Part shown: positions 1 to 8,100 of the stretch, one piece after another
Numbering within the stretch: the stretch's first letter is position 1
How the letters are laid out: each line of letters opens with the position of its first letter
Origin: Archaeoglobus sp.
GTDB taxonomy: Archaea > Halobacteriota > Archaeoglobi > Archaeoglobales > Archaeoglobaceae
Direction: 5' to 3'
Assembly: GCA_017656505.1 (NCBI GenBank)
Contig: JACDNU010000032.1
Span: forward strand, 1 to 32,590
Length of the DNA stretch: 32,590 bases
Notes under the pieces: model-generated
The model's input: the letters and a program-made list of their open reading frames with translations, nothing else
What the model was told of the DNA's origin: nothing
Database searches by the model: none
Translations under genes and position numbers: made by a program

Positions 1-142
1 GTTCTCTGAGCCATTTTGAAAACTCTTTTTTATATTTGTCATACTCTAAAACAGCTTCTTGCTCTGTTATGGAAACCGAGGGCACCGAGGGTGAGACCCT
101 GAATCTGGCGCCTTTTCCTGACTCGGCAACCCCCGCTTTGGT
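1..142 (-). pseudogene. Integrase-like reading frame, partial, running off the left edge
   Basis: On the minus strand a frame stays open from just after a TGA at 145-143 to base 1. It first reads through the tRNA-Leu fragment (GVAESGKGARFRV) and then continues as SITEQEAVLEYDKYKKEF followed by SKWLRE. The last part, with its F-x-K-W-L pattern, resembles the start of the SAM-like core-binding domain of tyrosine integrases. In SSV-type archaeal integrases the attachment site lies inside the int gene, so the protein frame reads through tRNA sequence; after integration the gene is split into N and C parts. I infer an int(C)-type fragment, with no start codon in frame ahead of the tRNA part. Only 47 codons are visible, so the catalytic residues cannot be checked. 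A chance open frame is possible. Confidence 0.4.
94..136 (-). tRNA. 5' half of tRNA-Leu(CAG), truncated (attachment-site remnant)
   Basis: Read on the minus strand from 136, the sequence gives acceptor strand GCGGGGG, TT, a D arm with GCC/GGC stem, then CCAGA, the anticodon loop with CAG, and GGGTCT. This matches the first 43 nt of an archaeal tRNA-Leu. After 94 it diverges: the 3' side of the anticodon stem (expected TCTGG), the variable arm, the T arm and the 3' acceptor strand are absent. No TATA box lies at the usual 25 nt upstream; the nearest A+T stretch is about 40 nt away. It is probably a tRNA fragment left at an integration border. An intron-containing tRNA whose 3' exon lies beyond base 1 cannot be excluded. 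Confidence 0.6.
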
Positions 143-185
143 TCATTCAATACCTAACCCATTCCTTGTTAAGGATTTATGAAGG

Positions 186-2330
186 TTGTGGTCAGCATTT
201 CCATTCCATCATGATTATAATGAAAAACTTTATTTAATACTAACAGAAGTTTACTCTGAATCAAATGTTGACCACTCTTCACTAAGGGGTGAGAAAATTA
301 AGGATATTAAGGATAGCGAGGATGTTAAAACACCTCAAAACGAGGGAAATTCTAATGAGAAAAAGCTCCCAGAAATAGATAATTTTGATTATTCAGAATT
401 CGGTTCCATCATTCCTGAAGATAAGGCGGAAAAAGAAACTCCCACCGAGGTTAAACCTTCAGACAAAGATGACGAGAAAACAGATGGAAAAACAGGTGAT
501 ACAAATGATGGTACAAAGGATACAGAGAATACAAGAGATACAAGGGACATAGAAAATGAGGAAGAGAAGAAGGAAGTGAAAGAAGTAGAAGAAGAAGGAG
601 AAGAAGGAGAAAAAGTAGAACTCCCAGAGAAAGAGGTTAAAGAAATTAAGGAAGAAGAAATCGAGAAAGAGGCTGTAGAATCAATAGAAAAAGCAAAGAA
701 GAAAAAAAGATTTTGGGGCGGAAAGGGAGAAAAAAAGGAGAAGAAAGAAAAAGAAAAGAAAGAAAAGAAGGAGAAAAGAAAGAAGAAAAAGAAAAAACAT
801 GAGCCCCTTTTCGAGCCTTATAATCCAGAAACCCACGGCCCGCTTATCGAGTATTCTCCTCCTAAAGGGTGGGAAATAATAGACGAGTACTGGATCAAGG
901 AACATTACGCGAAGGTGTATATAATAAATAGCGATGAGGTCCACGATCAGAAATACGTTGTTGTTGAACCGAAACTAAATCCCTACGAGCTTGAAGTGTA
1001 TTACGAGCTGAAAAAGATTCTGAAAGACGAGCTGGAAAGCATAGAAATCGATGAAACTTCGGATAAAGAAGCTGTTCTGAAGGATGAGGTGGACAAGCTC
1101 ATAAAATCGATAGGAATTGATTTGCAACCTCTCTCATATTACAAAATAATATACTATCTAGTAAGAGACATCGTTCACTACGAAAGGATCTCAACTTTCA
1201 TGGAGGATAAATTCCTTGAGGACATCTCCTGCAACGGCTACAACATTCCAATCTTCGTATTCCACAGGAATTACGCGAATCTTGAGACGAATGTCGTTTT
1301 TGACGATCCTTCGGAGCTTGATGCTTTTGTGATTTCTTTGGCTCAAAGATGCGGAAAACACATCTCGATAGCCGATCCGATGATCGACGCAACCATGCCT
1401 GATGGTAGCAGAATCCAGATGACTTTGGGCAAGGAAGTAACCGACCGCGGTTCAACCTTTACGATAAGAAAGTTCAGGGAAGAGCCTGTAACTCCGGTCG
1501 ATCTAATAGCATGGAAGACCTTCTCAGCCGAAGAGATGGCGTATCTCTGGTTATGCATTGAAAACAAGAAGAGCCTGATCTTTGCGGGCGGAACAGCGAG
1601 CGGTAAGACAACGTCGATGAACGCTATCTCCCTCTTCATCCCGAGGAGAGCCAAGATAGTGACGATCGAAGACACGAGGGAGATTATGCTTCCTCATGAA
1701 AACTGGATTCCCGCCGTAACGAGAGATGCTTTCCACGGCGACAAGAGCTCGATAGACATGTACGACTTGCTTAAGGCAGCTTTGAGGCAGAGACCCGAGT
1801 TCATAATAGTCGGAGAGGTCAGAGGCAAGGAAGCGCTAACACTCTTTCAAGCTATGTCGACGGGCCACACAACCTATTCAACCCTGCATGCAGACACAGT
1901 AAGTGGGGTTATCCACAGGCTTGAGAATCCGCCGATAGGTGTTCCAAGGGCTATGCTCGACGCTTTGGACATCATAAGCATCCAAGCCCAGACCTTCATC
2001 GGAAAGAAGAGGGTTAGGAGGAACATGGAAATAAGCGAGATCGTTGGGCTGGATCCGTACTCAAAGATGCTTCGAACGACAACCGTCTTCCAGTGGGATT
2101 CCGTAAACGACACGCATAAGGTTGTTGGGGCATCGAAAACGCTGGAAGATATAAGGAAATCCAGGGGCTGGAGTGTGAAACAGCTCCAGAAAGAGCTTGA
2201 AAGAAGAAAGCAGGTTTTGGAGTTCATGGTCAGCCATAGAATCCACGACTTCAAGAGCGTTGCAAACATAATCCATGCTTACCAGAGCAATCCGGAAAAG
2301 ATTCTTGAAAAAATGGAGATCGTTGTCTAA
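186..2330 (+). CDS. Type II/IV secretion system ATPase (GspE/TadA/ArlI family)
   Basis: Hexameric secretion ATPase that drives assembly of a type IV pilus- or archaellum-like structure from the cytoplasmic side of the membrane. The catalytic half carries Walker A GGTASGKTT at about residue 467, the Asp box IVTIEDTRE, Walker B IIVGEVRG at about 540, and the His box STGHTTYSTLHADT. Residues 1 to about 208 are unusual: first acidic and Asp/Thr/Glu-rich, then almost only Lys and Glu, ending in a Lys-rich block before HEPLFEPYNP. The start is uncertain. TTG 186 follows an in-frame TGA at 180, has a weak ribosome site, and no ATG occurs in the N-terminal half; a GTG near 577 is an alternative. The next gene starts 17 bp downstream and encodes the membrane partner. 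No pilin or prepilin peptidase gene is nearby, so the substrate is unknown. Confidence 0.9.
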   Translation: MWSAFPFHHDYNEKLYLILTEVYSESNVDHSSLRGEKIKDIKDSEDVKTPQNEGNSNEKKLPEIDNFDYSEFGSIIPEDKAEKETPTEVKPSDKDDEKTDGKTGDTNDGTKDTENTRDTRDIENEEEKKEVKEVEEEGEEGEKVELPEKEVKEIKEEEIEKEAVESIEKAKKKKRFWGGKGEKKEKKEKEKKEKKEKRKKKKKKHEPLFEPYNPETHGPLIEYSPPKGWEIIDEYWIKEHYAKVYIINSDEVHDQKYVVVEPKLNPYELEVYYELKKILKDELESIEIDETSDKEAVLKDEVDKLIKSIGIDLQPLSYYKIIYYLVRDIVHYERISTFMEDKFLEDISCNGYNIPIFVFHRNYANLETNVVFDDPSELDAFVISLAQRCGKHISIADPMIDATMPDGSRIQMTLGKEVTDRGSTFTIRKFREEPVTPVDLIAWKTFSAEEMAYLWLCIENKKSLIFAGGTASGKTTSMNAISLFIPRRAKIVTIEDTREIMLPHENWIPAVTRDAFHGDKSSIDMYDLLKAALRQRPEFIIVGEVRGKEALTLFQAMSTGHTTYSTLHADTVSGVIHRLENPPIGVPRAMLDALDIISIQAQTFIGKKRVRRNMEISEIVGLDPYSKMLRTTTVFQWDSVNDTHKVVGASKTLEDIRKSRGWSVKQLQKELERRKQVLEFMVSHRIHDFKSVANIIHAYQSNPEKILEKMEIVV
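720..797 (+). repeat. 78-nt uninterrupted purine tract inside the secretion ATPase gene
   Basis: Every base from 720 to 797 on the plus strand is A or G, inside a wider purine-rich stretch from about 545 to 800. It encodes the Lys/Glu-rich tail. Such homopurine runs are prone to slippage and can form triplex DNA; any effect here is inference. Confidence 0.85.
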
Positions 2331-2347
2331 TTTGTTTAGGTGATAGG

Positions 2348-4297
2348 ATGATAAAAGAAGCAAACTACCTCAGCTACCTCGGATACAAGCTCTTCGGAGA
2401 TAGGATAAGGAAGGAGAGACACAAATACTACTATCTAGAGAAATCTCTGAGGCAGGCCATGATTTCTATGCCCCCGGAGATGTACATAGCCTCAGCCCAA
2501 ATGATTTCCCTTATCTTCGGTTTGATAGGAGCAATAATCGGTTTGCTCTCAGCCTATCTCATTGTTGAAATAGTTGGATTGCCGGAGGTCATTTTCCCGA
2601 TCTCTCTGCCGGAGCCTCTCTACACCTACTGGCTGATTTACAGGCCGTGGGTTATTGCTGGCTTCCTTGCTATACTGATTACGGTTGTTTTGTATTACGT
2701 AGGCTACTTGCTTTTCAAGATCTATCCTTCAACTGTAATAAGCGACAGAAAGAGCAAGATAAACAGAATCTTGCCGCACGCGATAACCTACATGTACTCT
2801 CTGAGCAGAGGTGGAATGAACCTCGTAGAGATATTTCGAAGCCTTGCCGAGAATCATGAAGTTTATGGGGAGGTTTCCGTTGAATTTGCGAGGATAATAA
2901 GGGACATGGAGCTCCTTGGCAAGGATTTGAGAACAGCTCTTTCCGACGCCATAGACCTTTCTCCATCAGAAAACCTCAGCGAGTTCTTCCATGGTTTAAT
3001 CACGATCATTGACAGCGGTGGAGATGTTACGAGATATTTCGAGGAGAGAGCAGAATTCTACCTCGAGAGGGCGAAGCAAGACCAGAAGAACTTCCTTGAA
3101 TTTCTCGGACTGATGGCCGAGAGCTACATAACAGCTTTCGTTGCTGGGCCCCTTTTCCTGATAATCATCCAGACGGTCATGGTTGTGATGGGCCAGGGAA
3201 ATGATATCGCTTTATACGCGATAATCTACTTGGTGATTCCTATCGGCTCTTTCTTTTTTGCGATAGTGATAAAGCTGCTAACGCCGATGGAGGAAGGCGA
3301 AGCTCCAGAGCTAAGCGAGAGTTTCGGAGTGAAAAAGAAGGGGAACAGGGTTGAAGGTTACGAGGATGCAATCAAGAAATTCCATAAGAAGATCAAATCA
3401 TGGAATTTAAAGAAAACGCTCAAAAATCCTCTGAAACCAATTAAAAGAAAGCCAATCTATGCCTTCATATTCTCAGTCCCGGCCGGAGTTCTTTTCATGC
3501 TCTACGGATTCATGCAGTTCCCCTACAGGCTTGGAATGGACTTCATTTCATGGTTTTTCTTCTTCGATGACTACGTTTTCATATCCTTGGTGATAATCTT
3601 CCTGCCCTTCGTAATATTCTATGAAGCGGGAAGGAGGAAGATAAAGACAGCTTTGAGACTCACACCAGTTTTCCTGAACAAGCTCGCCTCAGCCAACGAG
3701 AGCGGTATGCCGATATACCGAGCAATAACGATGATTGCAAAAACCGACACCAGCCCGCTCAGGAAGAATATTGCAAAAATAAAGTCAGATTTGGACTGGG
3801 GAATAAGCTTAAACGATGCTCTCGTTAGGTTTGCGAACAGGCTGAAAATCTTCGAGCTTTCGAGGACGATAACTCTGCTTAACGAAGCTCTGAAATCGAC
3901 AGGCAATGTTACGGAAGTGCTGATGGTCTCGGCAAAGGATGCATCGAATGCTGAGCTCATGAGACGAGAAAGGCTAACCAACATGTTCATGTACGTGATA
4001 ATAGTCTACATCTCCTTCTTCGTGTTCATCGGAATAGTTTACATAATTTCGACAACCTTCCTCTCAACCCTTGCTGAAAGTGCTGCAAAAGTTGCTGAGA
4101 GCGGAGCCTCCTATCAGATGCTCCAGGGGCTAAATGTGGAAACCTACAAGAACATCTTCATGCACGCGTCGATCTTCCAAGGCATATTCGCCGGAATCGT
4201 TGCTGGAGTCATGGGTGAGGGAAGCATATCCTCGGGTATAAAACACTCGCTGATAATGCTTGTGATGGCTTATTTGCTCTTCACAATCCTGATCTAA
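2348..4297 (+). CDS. Archaeal type II/IV secretion membrane platform protein (GspF/TadC/ArlJ-like, double domain)
   Basis: Polytopic membrane protein that forms the inner-membrane platform for the ATPase encoded just upstream (17 bp apart, presumably one operon). The start ATG 2348 has a GGTGATAGG ribosome site. Hydrophobic segments lie near residues 45-75, 95-125, 260-310, 375-400, 405-425, 545-575 and 610-645. Two GspF-type cytoplasmic helical domains are visible, at about 135-260 (HAITYMYSLSRGGMNLVEIF) and 430-550 (LTPVFLNKLASANESGMPIY). At 649 residues it is about the size of two fused T2SSF units, as in archaeal TadC/ArlJ-like proteins. Between them, about residues 315-370, is a Lys-rich cytoplasmic stretch. 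The substrate pilin is not encoded here, so whether the machine makes an adhesion pilus or a secretion device is unknown. Confidence 0.88.
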   Translation: MIKEANYLSYLGYKLFGDRIRKERHKYYYLEKSLRQAMISMPPEMYIASAQMISLIFGLIGAIIGLLSAYLIVEIVGLPEVIFPISLPEPLYTYWLIYRPWVIAGFLAILITVVLYYVGYLLFKIYPSTVISDRKSKINRILPHAITYMYSLSRGGMNLVEIFRSLAENHEVYGEVSVEFARIIRDMELLGKDLRTALSDAIDLSPSENLSEFFHGLITIIDSGGDVTRYFEERAEFYLERAKQDQKNFLEFLGLMAESYITAFVAGPLFLIIIQTVMVVMGQGNDIALYAIIYLVIPIGSFFFAIVIKLLTPMEEGEAPELSESFGVKKKGNRVEGYEDAIKKFHKKIKSWNLKKTLKNPLKPIKRKPIYAFIFSVPAGVLFMLYGFMQFPYRLGMDFISWFFFFDDYVFISLVIIFLPFVIFYEAGRRKIKTALRLTPVFLNKLASANESGMPIYRAITMIAKTDTSPLRKNIAKIKSDLDWGISLNDALVRFANRLKIFELSRTITLLNEALKSTGNVTEVLMVSAKDASNAELMRRERLTNMFMYVIIVYISFFVFIGIVYIISTTFLSTLAESAAKVAESGASYQMLQGLNVETYKNIFMHASIFQGIFAGIVAGVMGEGSISSGIKHSLIMLVMAYLLFTILI

Positions 4298-4324
4298 TGG
4301 ATTGGGTAGGTCTGAGGATAGTTC

Positions 4325-4371
4325 CTTTAAAATTCTTTTAAAATCTCTTAAAATCTTTTTAAAAAGATTTT
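4325..4371 (+). promoter_or_regulatory. Tandem TTTAAAA repeats ending in a 22-bp perfect palindrome (candidate NikR operator)
   Basis: Four copies of a CTTTTAAAATCT-like unit follow each other at about 10-12 bp spacing from 4325 to 4371. The last forms a perfect palindrome at 4350-4371: AAAATCTTTTT followed by its reverse complement. It abuts and partly overlaps the nikR TATA element (TTTTATAA, about 4369-4376), a good place for autorepression. It does not resemble the E. coli NikR operator, so the link to nickel is inference. Confidence 0.5.
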
Positions 4372-4396
4372 TATAAGGTTGAACAAGAGGGTAAGC

Positions 4397-4819
4397 ATGG
4401 AAGAAGGTATCACTCGCATAGGTGTTAGTCTTCCAAAAAATCTTCTGGCCGAGTTCGATTCTATAATAAAATCGAGGGGCTATTCTTCGCGTTCTGAGGC
4501 GATAAGGGATGCGATAAGGATGTATATAAACGAATTCAAATGGCTAGAAAAAGAGAGCGGAGAGGTTATAGGGGTTGTGAGCGTAATTTATGACCACAGC
4601 TATCGTGGAGTGACGGACACGATAATCTCCCTCCAGCACGATTTTAACGATATAATCACCACAACCATGCATATTCACTTGGATGAGGAGAACTGCTTGG
4701 AGATGATCAACGTAAAGGGGGACATGGCCAAGGTAAAGAAGATGGTTGGCAGGCTTAGTTCGTTGAGAGGTGTGACATCTGTAAAGCTCATAACGGCATT
4801 TAAGGGAGAGAAGTTCTAG
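4397..4819 (+). CDS. nikR: Nickel-responsive transcriptional regulator NikR
   Basis: Ribbon-helix-helix repressor that senses Ni(II) and controls nickel uptake or nickel-enzyme genes. The 140-residue product has the N-terminal RHH DNA-binding domain ([17 protein letters not shown], then [10 protein letters not shown]) and a C-terminal ACT-like metal domain. The four family nickel ligands are present: His in SLQHDF, both His in TMHIHLD, and Cys in EENCLEM. I choose ATG 4397 rather than TTG 4379 because the TATA element centred at 4373 lies 24 nt upstream, fitting a leaderless mRNA, and because it gives the usual family length. No nickel transporter lies next to it, so its targets are elsewhere, apart from possible self-control through the palindrome upstream. 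Confidence 0.92.
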   Translation: MEEGITRIGVSLPKNLLAEFDSIIKSRGYSSRSEAIRDAIRMYINEFKWLEKESGEVIGVVSVIYDHSYRGVTDTIISLQHDFNDIITTTMHIHLDEENCLEMINVKGDMAKVKKMVGRLSSLRGVTSVKLITAFKGEKF

Positions 4820-4892
4820 TCTTCCGAATAATCCTCCTGAATAACCTTCAGATAGTATCAATTATATCAATTGAACCTTTGCTATCCGAAAA

Positions 4893-4900
4893 CTTAAATA
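4893..4900 (+). promoter_or_regulatory. TATA box of the initiator tRNA gene
   Basis: CTTAAATA is centred about 29 nt before the mature tRNA 5' end, predicting a leader of only a few nucleotides. Between them, 4904-4911 (CTTCGTAG) and 4920-4927 (CTACGAAG) form a perfect 8-bp inverted repeat that overlaps the first two tRNA bases. Confidence 0.6.
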
Positions 4901-4925
4901 ACCCTTCGTAGCTATTCTTCTACGA

Positions 4926-5000
4926 AGCGGGGTGGGGTAGCCAGGTAATCCCGGCGGGCTCATAACCCGCAGATCCGTGGTTCAAATCCACGCCCCGCTA
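4926..5000 (+). tRNA. Initiator tRNA-Met (anticodon CAT)
   Basis: The 75-nt cloverleaf folds completely: acceptor AGCGGGG with CCCCGCT, D arm GGG...CCC, anticodon stem GCGGG with CCCGC around loop CTCATAA, variable AGATC, T arm CGTGG-TTCAAAT-CCACG, discriminator A. The A1:U72 pair and the run of three G:C pairs at the base of the anticodon stem mark an archaeal initiator rather than an elongator or Ile2 tRNA. CCA is not encoded, and no intron is present. Confidence 0.93.
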
Positions 5001-5139
5001 TAAGCTCGTAAACACCCCACCTCCTTCGCTGTTTCTTAAAGTTTTGATCAAGAGTTAGACTATTTGTAACTAATCGAATTTTGCAGGAGGTTTACATCAT
5101 CATAATTGTAATTTGATTATTATTATAATTCAAGAAAAA

Positions 5140-5147
5140 TTTAAATA
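5140..5147 (+). promoter_or_regulatory. TATA box of the surface-protein gene
   Basis: TTTAAATA centred about 25 nt before ATG 5169 predicts a leaderless mRNA and selects that ATG over GTG 5151. The gap from the tRNA to here is very A+T rich; it also holds a GGAGGT at about 5085 with no start codon at a usable distance. Confidence 0.6.
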
Positions 5148-5168
5148 TTTGTGGTCATATCCTTTTTC

Positions 5169-8100
5169 ATGAAAAAGAGCTTCTTACTATTTGTAGTGGT
5201 AGCTTTGCTACTTCTTGTAGTTCCAGTAAACGCCCAATTTCAATTTAAACCTTGGAAATGGGAACAAGTTAGCGAAGAAGGATTTAGAGACCTAAACAAC
5301 GATTATGCATGGGCTATGGCCGTATATACACCTATTGATGGGAGTACAGAGTATCTGTATGTCGGTACTCTGAATACGGCAAGTCTCACAAATCCACCAA
5401 CACCATCTTCAGGAGCTCAAGTGTGGAGAACAAACGGAACAATGGTTGATGGAAAGTATGTGTGGGAGCAAGTGGTTGGTCCAGCAGGATCGCAGGCCAC
5501 TGCTGGATTTACAAGTGTTGACAATAAAAGTTTTGCTTTGGGCGTTAGAGGAATGACAGAATATAATGGTTTATTGTGGGCAGGAACACTCCCTCTTGCA
5601 GAGATTTTTGTTACTAATGGCACAACTTGGAAAAGAGCAAATCTGCCTGGATTCGGAGTTGTTAATATCTCCAGCGTTACTACTGGCTCACTAACCTCTA
5701 CAAGAGGAATTACAGTCTATAAAGGAAAAATATACGCTGAGGCTGAGGATAAAGAGAATGGTGTAAGAATTTTTAGGTATAATGGCTCTACGAATTTCGA
5801 TGAAATTGGCAGCCTCCCTAATCAAATGGCGTGGGAGCAGGTTAACTATCCTGGATTTGATGGGACGAATTACAGTCGTACGGCTTCTGAATTGATTGTT
5901 TACGATCCACCTGATGACGGAAAGAACATCGAATATCTATATGCGTTTACTTGGACTGTTGACGCTGCAGACATAATTCGCACCTCCCCTTCTGAAATGA
6001 AAGGGTTTGAGATCTGGAGAACAGATGGAGCAAAAAATCCAGACGGGACACTAAAATGGGAGTGTGTAGTAGGGAGAAACAGTTCCTATGGAAATTCACC
6101 CGGGTTGGGAGATAACGCTAATGGTGGCGTTCTCTCAGTTGTTATATTCAAAGGAAAGCTCTATATCGGTACTGCAAACTTCAAAGACGGAGCAGAAATA
6201 TGGAGAACCAGCGATGGAGTCCACTGGGAACCGGTTGAACTATTCGGCTTTGGAAGAACGAATGGATACATCTGGAGGATGATCGAATACAATGGCAAAC
6301 TTGTTGTCGGCACAATGAACCCGTTCATGGGCTGTGAGATCTGGGTGAGCGATACAGGAGATCCAGGCACTTTCAGGCAAGTAAATCTCAATGGAATGGA
6401 TCTGTCTTATAACCTGCCCGTAAACATCGGTGCACTCTTTGATAAGGATTTAACAGTAAAGCTTGCAGATCAGTACGGTATTAGGGCTGTGGCAAAGTAC
6501 CAAGGATATCTGGTTATAGGCACTGCAAGCTGGGGAGACTGGATCGATAAACTTCTCTATAATGCGACCAATGGAAAGTGGGAAGGAGCCTCCGATTACG
6601 TAGGCTTAGAAATATGGAGAACCGACGGCACTCTCTACACCCCAAGAGAAATAGACATAGACAAGAAAGCTTGGGATGCAAACACCAACCAGTGGGTTGA
6701 CAGACTTGATGCAAATGTAGGAGACACAATCAGGTTCAACTACACAATTCACAACGATCAAACCACCGATTTGGAAGACATAGTAGTCTGGGATTATCTC
6801 TCCTCAGGTCTTAAATACTCTGGAAACTCAACCATTCCTCCAGTTGTATTGGACTTCTCATCCCTCCCCAGAGACTTATGGATGTTTAACAGAAACCTCG
6901 GAACGATACTCGTCTGGGATCTCCATGGGATGACAATAACTCCTGGAGATAGCCTCTCAATCGAATACGATGCAGATGTAGTGAAAGAGGGCAAGAGCGT
7001 AAACATCGTGGTCTCAGTGGGGAAGTTCGGGAACGAAGGTGGTTTGAGCGAAGATGAACTAATTATTGACGTTGGAAAGTTATGGAAATGGGAACAAGTT
7101 AGCGAAGAAGGATTTGGAGACCTAAACAACGATTACACATTCTCTATGGCTGTGTACAACACTGGTGACAAAGAATACCTCTACGTGGGAACTCTGAACA
7201 CCCAAACTGGAGCAGAGATTTGGAGAACTGATGGAACAATTGGGACTGACGGTAAGTACATCTGGGAACCAGTTGTCGGTCTAAGTGGAACTCAAATGCC
7301 CGCAGGATTTGGACAGGGAATTACCGGGGCGAGAGGGATGGTAGTGTATGATAGATTACTATGGGTCGGTTGCATGGATAAAACACCAGACTTGCCCGGA
7401 TTAGCATACGTTTGGGTAACCGACGGTACAGATTGGAGGTTAGCAAACATTCCAGGGTTTAACAATAGCGATGCATCAATTAGAGGCATGGCTGTCTTTA
7501 ATGGTGAGTTGTATGTTGCCACTCAAAGATACAAAGGTGGTGGTGCAGACATCTATAGATATACTGGTCCAGCAGCTAACGGAGATCTCAATAAAGTAGA
7601 TCCCAATGCATGGGAAAGAGTTTTTAGCGTTTCTGCAGATGAAGCGGATGCAATTGGCGTCCTTTTAGAATACAAAGGATACCTTTACGCCTTTGGCTGG
7701 TCTATTGGCATTAATACAGTGGGACTCTCAAGCTGGCATGGTTTTGAGATATATAGGTCAAGTGATGGGACTAGCTGGGAAAAAGTGGTAGGAGATTCAG
7801 CAACAACTCCAAGAGGCTTTGGTGATGATGCGAATCATGCAGTCCTGAGTGCTACGGTATTTAATGACATGCTTTATGTTGGCACTTTAAACTTCAAAGA
7901 CGGAGCAGAAATATGGAGAACCAGCGATGGAGTCCACTGGGAACCGGTTGAACTATTCGGCTTTGGAAGAACGAATGGATACATCTGGAGGATGATCGAA
8001 TACAATGGCAAACTTGTTGTCGGCACAATGAACCCGTTCATGGGCTGTGAGATCTGGGTGAGCGATACAGGAGATCCAGGCACTTTCAGGCAAGTAAATC

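Noticed and set aside
94-136. Intron-containing or split tRNA-Leu
   Set aside because: Not excluded, but sequence right after the anticodon reads as protein, no bulge-helix-bulge can be completed inside the window, and no TATA box sits at 25 nt upstream; the att remnant is preferred.
681-944. Minus-strand open frame made almost only of Leu and Phe
   Set aside because: It is the reverse of the Lys/Glu purine tract of the secretion ATPase; not a membrane protein gene.
4379-4396. Upstream TTG start for nikR
   Set aside because: It lies almost on the TATA element, so it would precede the transcription start; ATG 4397 fits both promoter spacing and family length.
5084-5090. GGAGGT ribosome site downstream of the tRNA
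   Set aside because: No ATG, GTG or TTG lies at a usable distance, and the following frame closes within a few codons.
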